NCBI RefSeq assembly: GCF_000968195.1
Contig: NZ_FO704550.1
Coordinates: 1,116,001-1,180,000, forward strand
From: Xenorhabdus doucetiae
GTDB taxonomy: Bacteria > Pseudomonadota > Gammaproteobacteria > Enterobacterales > Enterobacteriaceae
Length of the DNA: 64,000 bases
Direction: 5' to 3'
This document shows, in pieces, positions 42,139 through 49,884 of this stretch; within the stretch, counting starts at the first letter, position 1, and each line of letters starts with the position of its first letter. The translations under genes were made by a program, and so were the position numbers. The notes under the pieces were generated by a model, which had not been told where the DNA came from, made no database searches, and saw only the letters and a list, made by a program, of their open reading frames with translations.

Positions 42139-42760
42139 TAGTAAAGAGATAAAACGCGTCCTGCTGGGGCCGCTGTTTGATAATAACCCAATTGCATTGC
42201 AGGTCTTGGGGGTTTGTTCCGCGCTGGCGGTGACCACTAAACTGGAAACTGCGCTGGTCATGACCCTTGCGGTGACACTGGTCACCGCGTTCTCCAGCTT
42301 TTTCATTTCACTGATCCGTAACTACATTCCCGGCAGTGTGCGGATCATTGTCCAGATGGCGATCATTGCCTCGCTGGTTATCGTCGTAGACCAGATTTTG
42401 CGCGCTTATGCCTATGAAATCTCTAAACAGCTCTCGGTGTTTGTGGGGCTTATCATCACGAACTGTATTGTCATGGGGCGTGCTGAAGCCTATGCCATGA
42501 AAGCGCCACCGATTGAGAGTTTTATGGATGGTATCGGTAATGGTTTGGGCTATGGTGTCATCCTGTTGCTGGTGGGTTTCTTGCGTGAACTGTTCGGCTC
42601 AGGGAAATTGTTCGGTATGACGGTGCTGGAATCAGTCAAAAATGGCGGTTGGTATCAACCTAATGGCCTATTCCTGCTGGCACCGAGTGCCTTCTTCATT
42701 ATTGGTATGCTGATTTGGGGTTTGCGGACTCTGAAACCTGCGCAGGTTGAGAAGGAGTAA
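42131..42760 (+). CDS. nqrD: Na+-NQR subunit D
   Basis: A 209-residue integral membrane subunit with six helices. NPIALQVLGVCSALAVTTKL and VGLIITNCIVMGRAEAYAM are family blocks; the Cys in ITNC is a ligand of the Fe-S centre shared with NqrE. It is a homologue of RnfE. It overlaps nqrC and lies 8 bases before nqrE. Confidence 0.97.
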   Translation: MADSKEIKRVLLGPLFDNNPIALQVLGVCSALAVTTKLETALVMTLAVTLVTAFSSFFISLIRNYIPGSVRIIVQMAIIASLVIVVDQILRAYAYEISKQLSVFVGLIITNCIVMGRAEAYAMKAPPIESFMDGIGNGLGYGVILLLVGFLRELFGSGKLFGMTVLESVKNGGWYQPNGLFLLAPSAFFIIGMLIWGLRTLKPAQVEKE

Positions 42761-42768
42761 CAAACAAA

Positions 42769-43365
42769 ATGGAGCATTATATTAGTTTGTTTGTCCGCGC
42801 CGTCTTTATCGAGAATATGGCGTTATCTTTCTTTCTCGGTATGTGTACGTTTTTGGCGGTATCAAAGAACGTTAAGACGGCTTTTGGCCTGGGTGTCGCG
42901 GTCACCGTGGTATTGGGCATTTCCGTTCCTGCCAATAACCTCGTCTACAATCTGGTGCTGCGTGATGGCGCTTTGATGGATGGGGTGGATTTGAGCTTCC
43001 TGAACTTCATTACCTTTATCGGGGTCATTGCGGCACTGGTACAGATCCTGGAAATGATCTTAGACCGTTATGTTCCGGCACTTTACAACGCGCTGGGCAT
43101 TTTCCTGCCGTTGATTACGGTGAACTGTGCCATTTTCGGTGGCGTTTCATTTATGGCACAGCGTGACTATAACTTCAGCGAGTCCATCGTATACGGTTTC
43201 GGTTCAGGGATGGGCTGGATGCTGGCCATTGTTCTGATGGCGGCTATCCGTGAAAAATTGAAATATGCGGATGTTCCGGCAGGTCTGAAAGGATTGGGGA
43301 TCACCTTTGTCACCACTGGCTTGATGGCATTGGGCTTTATGTCCTTCTCCGGTGTGCAGCTCTAA
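42769..43365 (+). CDS. nqrE: Na+-NQR subunit E
   Basis: A 198-residue integral membrane subunit, homologous to RnfA and inverted relative to NqrD. IENMALSFFLGMCTFLAVS and PLITVNCAIFGGVSFM each carry a Cys that helps bind the intramembrane Fe-S centre. RBS GAAGGAGT ends the nqrD gene just upstream. Confidence 0.97.
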   Translation: MEHYISLFVRAVFIENMALSFFLGMCTFLAVSKNVKTAFGLGVAVTVVLGISVPANNLVYNLVLRDGALMDGVDLSFLNFITFIGVIAALVQILEMILDRYVPALYNALGIFLPLITVNCAIFGGVSFMAQRDYNFSESIVYGFGSGMGWMLAIVLMAAIREKLKYADVPAGLKGLGITFVTTGLMALGFMSFSGVQL

Positions 43366-43380
43366 AGGCGAGAAGAATTC

Positions 43381-44607
43381 ATGGATATAATCATTCTAGG
43401 CGTAGTCATGTTTACCCTGATTGTGTTGGTACTGACGGCAATGATTTTGTTTGCAAAATCTAAGTTGGTTAACACCGGGGATATTAAAGTTGAAGTCAAT
43501 GGCGATGAGGATAAGAGTTTTTCGGCTCCCGCTGGCGACAAATTGTTGAATATGCTTTCCGGTCAGGGGATTTTCGTCTCCTCTGCGTGTGGTGGCGGTG
43601 GTTCTTGTGGCCAGTGCCGGGTGAAAATCAAGGAAGGCGGGGGGGATATCCTGCCAACGGAACTTTCCCACATCAACAAGCGTGAAGCCAAAGAAGGTTG
43701 CCGTTTGGCCTGTCAGGTCAATGTTAAGCAAGACCTGAAAATCGAACTGCCGGAGGAAATTTTCGGCGTTAAGAAATGGGAATGTGAAGTTATCTCTAAC
43801 GATAACAAAGCCACGTTCATTAAAGAATTGAAACTGAAAATTCCTGACGGGGAAGTGGTTCCCTTCCGCGCGGGCGGATTCATTCAGATTGAATGCCTGC
43901 CCCACGTTGCCCGTTATGCGGATTATGATGTCCCTCAGGAATACCGTGAGGATTGGGATAAATTCAATCTGTTCCGCTATGTCTCTGAAGTTAAAGAGCC
44001 GACGGTGCGTGCTTATTCCATGGCGAACTATCCCGAAGAGCATGGCATTATCATGCTGAACGTGCGTATTGCCACGCCACCGCCAAGAAACCCGGATGTG
44101 ACTCCGGGCATCATGTCTTCTTATATCTGGTCACTGAAACCGGGTGATAAGGTGACGATCTCCGGCCCGTTTGGTGAATTCTTTGCGAAAGACACGGATG
44201 CGGAAATGATCTTCATCGGTGGGGGGGCCGGCATGGCACCCATGCGTTCTCACATTTTTGATCAGCTCAAGCGTTTAAGTTCCAAGCGTAAAATCACCTT
44301 CTGGTATGGTGCGCGTTCGAAGCGTGAAATGTTCTATACCGAAGATTTTGACCAACTGGCAGCAGAAAATGAGAACTTCACATGGCATGTGGCCTTGTCA
44401 GATGCCTTGCCGGAAGATAACTGGGACGGTTATACGGGCTTTATCCATAATGTCCTGTATGAGAATTACCTGAAAGATCACCCGGCACCCGAAGACTGTG
44501 AATTCTATATGTGTGGGCCTCCGGTCATGAACGCTGCGGTGATTAAAATGTTGAAAGATCTTGGCGTCGAAGACGAAAACATCATGCTGGATGATTTCGG
44601 CGGCTGA
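43381..44607 (+). CDS. nqrF: Na+-NQR subunit F (NADH dehydrogenase module)
   Basis: A 408-residue electron-entry subunit: one N-terminal membrane helix, a 2Fe-2S ferredoxin domain with SACGGGGSCGQC and the distant Cys in GCRLAC, an FAD domain with RAYSMANYPEE, and an NADH domain with MIFIGGGAGMAPMRSH and CGPPVMNAAV. GGCG-AGAAG precedes the start. Last nqr structural gene. Confidence 0.97.
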   Translation: MDIIILGVVMFTLIVLVLTAMILFAKSKLVNTGDIKVEVNGDEDKSFSAPAGDKLLNMLSGQGIFVSSACGGGGSCGQCRVKIKEGGGDILPTELSHINKREAKEGCRLACQVNVKQDLKIELPEEIFGVKKWECEVISNDNKATFIKELKLKIPDGEVVPFRAGGFIQIECLPHVARYADYDVPQEYREDWDKFNLFRYVSEVKEPTVRAYSMANYPEEHGIIMLNVRIATPPPRNPDVTPGIMSSYIWSLKPGDKVTISGPFGEFFAKDTDAEMIFIGGGAGMAPMRSHIFDQLKRLSSKRKITFWYGARSKREMFYTEDFDQLAAENENFTWHVALSDALPEDNWDGYTGFIHNVLYENYLKDHPAPEDCEFYMCGPPVMNAAVIKMLKDLGVEDENIMLDDFGG

Positions 44608-44662
44608 TAGTATGCCCAATCAATTTCGATAAAGGGTCTATCACGCTTTGATTTAACGACAC

Positions 44663-44683
44663 GCGCCCACATTTGGTGGGCGC
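44663..44683 (+). terminator. Hairpin between nqrF and apbE
   Basis: GCGCCCAC (44663-44670), loop ATTTG, GTGGGCGC (44676-44683). It has no T run, so it may only reduce read-through or protect the upstream mRNA end. Confidence 0.5.
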
Positions 44684-44725
44684 TGTGATTTAGAAACAGC
44701 CCGAATAAGTCAGAAAGAGTAAGTT

Positions 44726-45754
44726 ATGCTGAATAAAAAAATGATCAACTGGGGGGCATTGCTGTTTGCGATAATCACGCTGGCGGCCTGCGGTGGCCCT
44801 GAACAGCAAAACCTGGATGGGAAGACGATGGGGACGTATTACTCCGTCAAATATGTGGCTGACTCGTCTGCACCGGCCCCGGAAAATCTGCAAAAAGAGA
44901 TTGATCGCTTGCTGGAAGAAGTGAACGATCAGATGTCCACTTATCGGCCGAATTCTGAATTAAGTCGTTTTAATCAAAGTCGTGAAGTGAATAAACCGTT
45001 CCCGGTCTCTGCTGCTACCGCGAAAGTGGTTAAAGAAGCGATTCGCATCAATAAGCTGACCGACGGCGCACTGGATGTGACGGTTGGCCCAATGGTGAAT
45101 CTGTGGGGATTTGGGCCGGAAGGGCGCACGACCAAGGCACCGACGGATGAAGCATTAGCGCTTCGCCGTGCCTGGACGGGGATCGGTAACTTGTCGGTTG
45201 AAGGCAATAACCTGATTAAATCCATTCCTGAACTGTATGTCGATCTCTCTTCCATCGCCAAAGGCTATGGCGTTGATGTGGTTGCTGAGTATCTGGCATC
45301 CCAGAACATCAAAAATTACATGGTGGATATTGGCGGTGAAGTTCGCACCTTGGGCAACAATGGCAAAGGAACCCCGTGGCGGATAGCGATTGAAAAACCC
45401 TCGGACAGTGGCATGGAACAGAGCGCCCAGGAGATCATTGCACCGGGCAATATGTCTGTTGCCACATCGGGTGATTACCGCAACTATTTTGAACAAAATG
45501 GCGTGCACTATTCGCATACCATTAATCCTCAAACCGGCAGGCCGATAACCCATCATTTGGCTTCCATTACCGTGATAGCGCCGACCTGCATGAGTGCGGA
45601 TGGCTTTTCTACCGGGTTGGATGTATTGGGGCCGGAAAAAGGCATGGAAATAGCAGAGAAGCTGAATATTCCGGTCTTTATGATTGTCAAAACCCAAACC
45701 GGTTTTGAAGAGCGCTATAATACGGCCTTTAAAGCCTATTTACAGAAAAAATAA
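44726..45754 (+). CDS. apbE: FAD:protein FMN transferase lipoprotein
   Basis: A 342-residue periplasmic lipoprotein (lipobox LAAC, C22) that transfers FMN from FAD to the Thr of the SGAT motif in NqrB and NqrC. Family text: GKTMGTYYSVKY, ARRAW-like ALRRAWTGIGN, LSSIAKGYGVD, MVDIGGEVRTLG and MSADGFSTG. Its place just after nqrF fits its job of flavinylating the pump. Confidence 0.96.
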   Translation: MLNKKMINWGALLFAIITLAACGGPEQQNLDGKTMGTYYSVKYVADSSAPAPENLQKEIDRLLEEVNDQMSTYRPNSELSRFNQSREVNKPFPVSAATAKVVKEAIRINKLTDGALDVTVGPMVNLWGFGPEGRTTKAPTDEALALRRAWTGIGNLSVEGNNLIKSIPELYVDLSSIAKGYGVDVVAEYLASQNIKNYMVDIGGEVRTLGNNGKGTPWRIAIEKPSDSGMEQSAQEIIAPGNMSVATSGDYRNYFEQNGVHYSHTINPQTGRPITHHLASITVIAPTCMSADGFSTGLDVLGPEKGMEIAEKLNIPVFMIVKTQTGFEERYNTAFKAYLQKK

Positions 45755-45769
45755 GAAAGGGGGAAGGTG

Positions 45770-45994
45770 ATGGAAGTCTTTGTGATCACTTTTATCTTTT
45801 TCCTGCTGGCTTTTGCGGGAATGGCGTTGGGCTATATTGTCAAGCGCAAGAGCATTCAGGGAAGCTGTGGGGGGTTGGGAAGCATTGGCGTAGAAAAAGT
45901 TTGCGATTGCCCTGAACCTTGCGATGCCCGCAAAAAACGCATGGCAAGGGAAGCCGTTCGTCAGGCACAACGGGAGAAGCACCGTATTCTCTGA
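45770..45994 (+). CDS. nqrM: Na+-NQR maturation protein NqrM
   Basis: A 74-residue membrane protein with one helix (VFVITFIFFLLAFAGMALGY) and four conserved Cys in CGGLGSIGVEKVCDCPEPC, proposed to deliver iron to the NqrD/NqrE centre. The ATG at 45770 is preferred to a GTG one codon earlier; the strong RBS GGGGGAAGG precedes. It completes the pump's assembly set (apbE and nqrM). A terminator follows at 46020. Confidence 0.94.
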   Translation: MEVFVITFIFFLLAFAGMALGYIVKRKSIQGSCGGLGSIGVEKVCDCPEPCDARKKRMAREAVRQAQREKHRIL

Positions 45995-46019
45995 TGGGCA
46001 AATTTATCGTGAAAAAATG

Positions 46020-46048
46020 ACCCGCTGCCGGATAAACAGCGGGTTTTT
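46020..46048. terminator. Terminator of the nqr cluster
   Basis: ACCCGCTG (46020-46027), 9-base loop, CAGCGGGT (46037-46044), then TTTT. Convergent with the sigma-factor gene. Confidence 0.85.
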
Positions 46049-46057
46049 GTTGTCGGT

Positions 46058-46573
46058 TTAAAGCGTACTGAAAGGGTGACATTTTCTGTGGGCTTGATGT
46101 AAGTAATTCTTCACTGAGCTGATTGAAATCCCTAAATCTTCCGCGACCTCTTTATAACGCCGGCCTTGGAGTTGGGTAAGCAGAAACGCCTGCCGAACTT
46201 TTACCGGCAATTTATCCAGTGTCTTATCTATCTTTTCTAACTGATCTAACAGCACAAGTTGTTGCTCAGAAGAGTATGGTGAAATCACCGGGAGTTCACG
46301 GAGAGAGGCCAGATAATGGCCTTCCAATTTTTTCCTGCGCCAGTCATTGGCAAGCGTTCTGCGGGCTAGCGTGATTAAAAAAGCCCTTGGCTGGCGGATA
46401 TTTTCCAGATCCGAAGACTGCATCAACTTGATAAAAATCTCATGGGTGAGATCTTCGGCATGATTTGGACAAGCGCTGTTTTGTCTGATCCAGTTGCATA
46501 ACCAGTGATGGTAATCGGAATAGAGTTGCTGGGTGATTTGATGGTGCCCGGATGGGCTTTTTTGCACCGCCAT
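46058..46573 (-). CDS. ECF sigma factor, FecI/HasI-like
   Basis: A 171-residue RNA polymerase sigma factor with region 2 (NHAEDLTHEIFIKLM, ARRTLANDWRRKKLE) and region 4 (LPVKVRQAFLLTQLQGRRYKEVAEDLGISISSVKNYLHQAHRK). FecI and HasI types drive iron-uptake receptors. The expected FecR-type anti-sigma gene is absent, and the nearby receptor lacks a signalling domain, so how it is controlled is open. A Fur-like palindrome lies in its promoter (46607-46620). It is downstream of the receptor gene on the same strand, separated by 136 bases. Confidence 0.9.
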   Translation of the reverse strand: MAVQKSPSGHHQITQQLYSDYHHWLCNWIRQNSACPNHAEDLTHEIFIKLMQSSDLENIRQPRAFLITLARRTLANDWRRKKLEGHYLASLRELPVISPYSSEQQLVLLDQLEKIDKTLDKLPVKVRQAFLLTQLQGRRYKEVAEDLGISISSVKNYLHQAHRKCHPFSTL

Positions 46574-46604
46574 AATGAGACTGCCTGATGGGATAAGATA
46601 AATC

Positions 46605-46624
46605 TGATAATAATTATTATTTGT
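46605..46624. promoter_or_regulatory. Fur-box-like site before the sigma factor gene
   Basis: ATAATAATTATTAT (46607-46620) is a perfect palindrome within TGATAATAATTATTATTTG, close to the Fur consensus GATAATGATAATCATTATC. It is 34 to 47 bases ahead of the start codon. Confidence 0.65.
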
Positions 46625-46709
46625 ATTTGATGGGGCGAAGTCAACGCCGTGTTTGGGATCTAACCCCCTTAAAATAAAGAGGGTTAGGGGTTTAGCAGTT
46701 AACTGTCAG

Positions 46710-49019
46710 TTAGAATTGTTGTGAAATGCTGAATTTATAATTACGGCCAACACCTGAGACGGCTTCTCCCAAGTAAGGCGCATAATCCCGGTTAAAGAGG
46801 TTATCGATGGTGACGCGTGCTTCAAATCCTTTGATAGAAGCAGGACGCCAGCTGGCAAACAGACCGTGCAAAGCATAACCGCTGCTTTTTGGTAGTGACC
46901 ACTCAGTGGCTTTTGGATCGCCATCTACAGGTGAACGATCTTGTTTGCGAATAAAGTCGCCTTTCCAGCCCATTGCCATTTGCCACTGAGGTATTTTGAA
47001 GCCTAACAGGGCATGTGCTGATGTTGGCGGTATTTCCGCAATCCAGGTTTTATGTCCTATCCACGGATCACGCGGCGAAGCATCACGTTGGCCGCGCATC
47101 GTAGAGAAAGAAAATTTTCCGAATAGCGTCCTGCTGTCGTAGAAAGTCTCAATTTCCAAGCCTTCAATAGTATAGCCAGATAGATTGCGATAGTTTGCCA
47201 ATGGTTTTTCACATGAACCGCTCAAGCCGCTTTCGAGATGAGCTTTACAATAGATCCCACGTCTTTTGAATATTTCATTTTTACCACGGTTACGGAATAG
47301 GGTCGTGCGAATTTGCAGGCTGTCATCTTCAAGCATCAAATTATCGAAATCGAGAATGGCACCGAGGCGTATTCCGGTCATTTTTTCAACATCAAGATTC
47401 CGGCTGGTACCAGAAACATTGGTGACTGCTGACTGAACTTCATATTGTTCATCAACTAAAGGGGCACGCCACGTGCGGCTGATATCTGAAAAGAGCGATA
47501 AGTTTGGCATCGCTTTCCACATGATACCCAGATGTGGAGACCATCCGGTGTAAGTTACGTCGCGATAATCATGCCCCACGTTAGGTAACGGATTATTAAA
47601 CCGTGGTGCTGCATTTTTTTCACCTATATTTTTGATATGGTCATAACGTACACCGGGCGTAATGGTAACATTTGATAATGTTATAGAATCCTGTATATAG
47701 AGGCTATGTGCTGTCTGATCTCCGGCTGGCATATAATAGGGTTGGTAATAGCCATAATTATATTCGGCTTGTTTTATCTTATCCTTATCAAACATCCACA
47801 CATGGCGTTGGTTTTTATGCCATCGTGCCCCAATGAGTAATTCGTGCTCAATGTAACCTGTTGAAAATAAACTTTTATTATTGATATCAATCAGATTATC
47901 GGTGTAACTAACCCAGCTTTTATTTCCCATAGAGGCGCTGTAATTGGCTTTGATATCTTCTGAACGATGATCATTTTGCCTAATTTTTGAATAGGCATAA
48001 GTCATCGTCAGGTTTAACCACGGATTGTCCTCTGGCGCAATGTTCCATTTGGCAGAGTAGTTCTGATCAACTTGATCCCGAAAGACCAGTTTTCTCCGCC
48101 ACGCTTCATCCAAACCGTATTTTTTTATATCCCAGTCGGAGGGAGCATTCATTTTATTCCGTCTGGCCGCCCACGGCTGCCAGCCATCCGATTCAGAACG
48201 CATGGCAGACAGGCTTATTGTATGGGTATCACTGGGATAAAAGTTGGTTTTTAATAAATAGGACATTTGATTGTTTTGTGAAAACACAAAACGTGTCCCG
48301 TCGGGGCGTTTAATATTGTGCCCATCCCGCTTACTCACATAGAACAAGCCATCAGCAAAGCCATTGGGATCCCGGCCGTAGACTGCACCACTACTGATCC
48401 ACTGCCTGTCATTGGTGTGGTAGCTTTGCTTGATAAATCCACCCCAATCCTCATCAGGGCGCAGCAAATCGCTTGCGTCTTTTGTCACCAGCTTGACAGA
48501 GCCACCAAACCTACCATTACCATCGAGCAAATTGTGCGGCCCTTTATCGACCTCTACCCGTTTGATTAATTCAGGTTCAATAAAGACAGAACCCTGACGA
48601 TATTTCTCGAATCCTTTTGGTGCATCATCCAGCGTGATTTTGATATCTTCCTGATCTCCCATCCCCCAGATATTCAGCGTTTGCCCGCCGGGACGCGGCG
48701 AGCCTGACATTGAAACACCGGGAAGCTGGTCGAGTAATTGAGCAATATTATCTGCCTGAGTCCGGTCAATATCGGCTTTTTTGAGCACGGAACTTCCCGC
48801 ACTGTTACTGTTGTCTAAACTTTCAACAACCGAAAGTGTGGGTAATTTCATCACCTCATTTTTCTTTTCAGGCTGTTGCCTTGTGGGCGTTTCGGTCGCA
48901 TATGCCGGGCTGGAAAGTGCCGCTCCCAATACGAATGTCCCGGAAAGTGTGCCGGTTAAAATTTTCTGAATTGTGGCCGCGATTGGGCGTTTTTCTAATT
49001 TTTGACTATTATTTGCCAT
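46710..49019 (-). CDS. TonB-dependent heme/hemoglobin-type outer-membrane receptor
   Basis: A 769-residue outer-membrane receptor. The signal peptide runs to about residue 42 (SSPAYA). A TonB-box-like TLSVVES then leads straight into the plug (LLDQLPGVSMSGSPRPGGQTLNIWGMG), with no STN signalling domain. The barrel includes TWRAPLVDEQYEV, which resembles the FRAP heme-receptor block, and ends FSISQQF with a terminal Phe. The plug and C-terminal half suggest a heme or hemoglobin receptor in the HasR/HemR direction; the exact ligand is unproven. The start at 49019 (AGGAAA ahead) is preferred to 49055. A Fur-like site sits upstream. Confidence 0.87.
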   Translation of the reverse strand: MANNSQKLEKRPIAATIQKILTGTLSGTFVLGAALSSPAYATETPTRQQPEKKNEVMKLPTLSVVESLDNSNSAGSSVLKKADIDRTQADNIAQLLDQLPGVSMSGSPRPGGQTLNIWGMGDQEDIKITLDDAPKGFEKYRQGSVFIEPELIKRVEVDKGPHNLLDGNGRFGGSVKLVTKDASDLLRPDEDWGGFIKQSYHTNDRQWISSGAVYGRDPNGFADGLFYVSKRDGHNIKRPDGTRFVFSQNNQMSYLLKTNFYPSDTHTISLSAMRSESDGWQPWAARRNKMNAPSDWDIKKYGLDEAWRRKLVFRDQVDQNYSAKWNIAPEDNPWLNLTMTYAYSKIRQNDHRSEDIKANYSASMGNKSWVSYTDNLIDINNKSLFSTGYIEHELLIGARWHKNQRHVWMFDKDKIKQAEYNYGYYQPYYMPAGDQTAHSLYIQDSITLSNVTITPGVRYDHIKNIGEKNAAPRFNNPLPNVGHDYRDVTYTGWSPHLGIMWKAMPNLSLFSDISRTWRAPLVDEQYEVQSAVTNVSGTSRNLDVEKMTGIRLGAILDFDNLMLEDDSLQIRTTLFRNRGKNEIFKRRGIYCKAHLESGLSGSCEKPLANYRNLSGYTIEGLEIETFYDSRTLFGKFSFSTMRGQRDASPRDPWIGHKTWIAEIPPTSAHALLGFKIPQWQMAMGWKGDFIRKQDRSPVDGDPKATEWSLPKSSGYALHGLFASWRPASIKGFEARVTIDNLFNRDYAPYLGEAVSGVGRNYKFSISQQF

Positions 49020-49093
49020 AAATTTCCTAAAATGTAACCAAGTAAAATATTTCAATGTAATAAGTCACCTGAGAAATCAAAATGGGTAAATAA

Positions 49094-49120
49094 AAATGAG
49101 AATTATTTTTATTTTCTCAT
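49094..49120. promoter_or_regulatory. Fur-box-like site before the receptor gene
   Basis: AAATGAGAATTATTTTTATT (49094-49113) resembles a Fur box, and ATGAGAA/TTCTCAT form a wider inverted repeat (49096-49102 and 49114-49120). It is 75-100 bases from the receptor start and 90-115 from the divergent lipoprotein gene, so it could affect both. Confidence 0.6.
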
Positions 49121-49208
49121 GGGGTTATGAAGCATACCATAAGGTGATAAGACTTATCCCATTGGATTATAAGATTTTTATCTATCCTTAAATACAAGGG
49201 GTTAATCA

Positions 49209-49745
49209 ATGAAGAAAACGATTCTTGGTTCTCTGATCGTGGCAGGTATCGTGGCACTGCTTGCTGGCTGTGATGATGCGTCTAAAAAAGCGGAAAATAC
49301 CGCACAGCAAACAGAAGAAAACGCGACACAAATGAAAACTGATGCTGAAAAAACGATCACTGATGTAAAGGATCATACAAAAGAGAACTCACAGGAAATA
49401 AAGGAAAACGCGGCGCGTGAAGGCCACAGTCTGATTGATAAATCGAAGGAAGTGCAAAATCAGATCACGCATTCAGCCAATGACGTCACTGAACAAGTGA
49501 AGTCCAAGCTGGCTGATATGCAGGATCAAGCGACGAAAGCCGCAAATGATGTGATGGACAATGTGAAAGCGAAAACGGGAGAGCTTCAGCATCAAGCCAG
49601 CGACAAGATTGACCAGCTTTCAGAGGCAATGAAATCGAAGACGGAAGACGTAAAATCTGAGGCGGATAAAAAGACGGATGAGTTAATCAGCAGTTTTAAA
49701 GGTCATCATCTTAACGATGATAAGGATAAAAAAGAGGAAAATTAA
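49209..49745 (+). CDS. Coiled-coil lipoprotein
   Basis: A 178-residue lipoprotein with signal peptide MKKTILGSLIVAGIVALLAG and lipid Cys21. The mature part is an almost pure charged helix rich in Lys, Glu, Asp, Gln and Ala with 11-residue style repeats (DVTEQVKSKLADMQDQATKA, DVMDNVKAKTGELQHQA), like late-embryogenesis-abundant or apolipophorin-type helices. No enzyme motif is present. It may be a stress or envelope protein. Divergent from the receptor. An inverted repeat ATACGGGAAA/TTTCCCGTAT (49791-49846) follows it. Confidence 0.8.
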   Translation: MKKTILGSLIVAGIVALLAGCDDASKKAENTAQQTEENATQMKTDAEKTITDVKDHTKENSQEIKENAAREGHSLIDKSKEVQNQITHSANDVTEQVKSKLADMQDQATKAANDVMDNVKAKTGELQHQASDKIDQLSEAMKSKTEDVKSEADKKTDELISSFKGHHLNDDKDKKEEN

Positions 49746-49884
49746 TTTATCTTTTTAATTCAATACATTGTTAGTATGAAAAACATAACAATACGGGAAA
49801 AATGAGCATGCAAATAATATGACTTGAATATCTCAATTTCCCGTATTCGTGTTTATCCCGTTTTCACGAGAATAAATTTATTAA

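Noticed and set aside
43396..44043. 215-codon minus-strand frame opposite nqrF
   Set aside because: Antisense to the ferredoxin and FAD domains of nqrF; long only because of codon bias.
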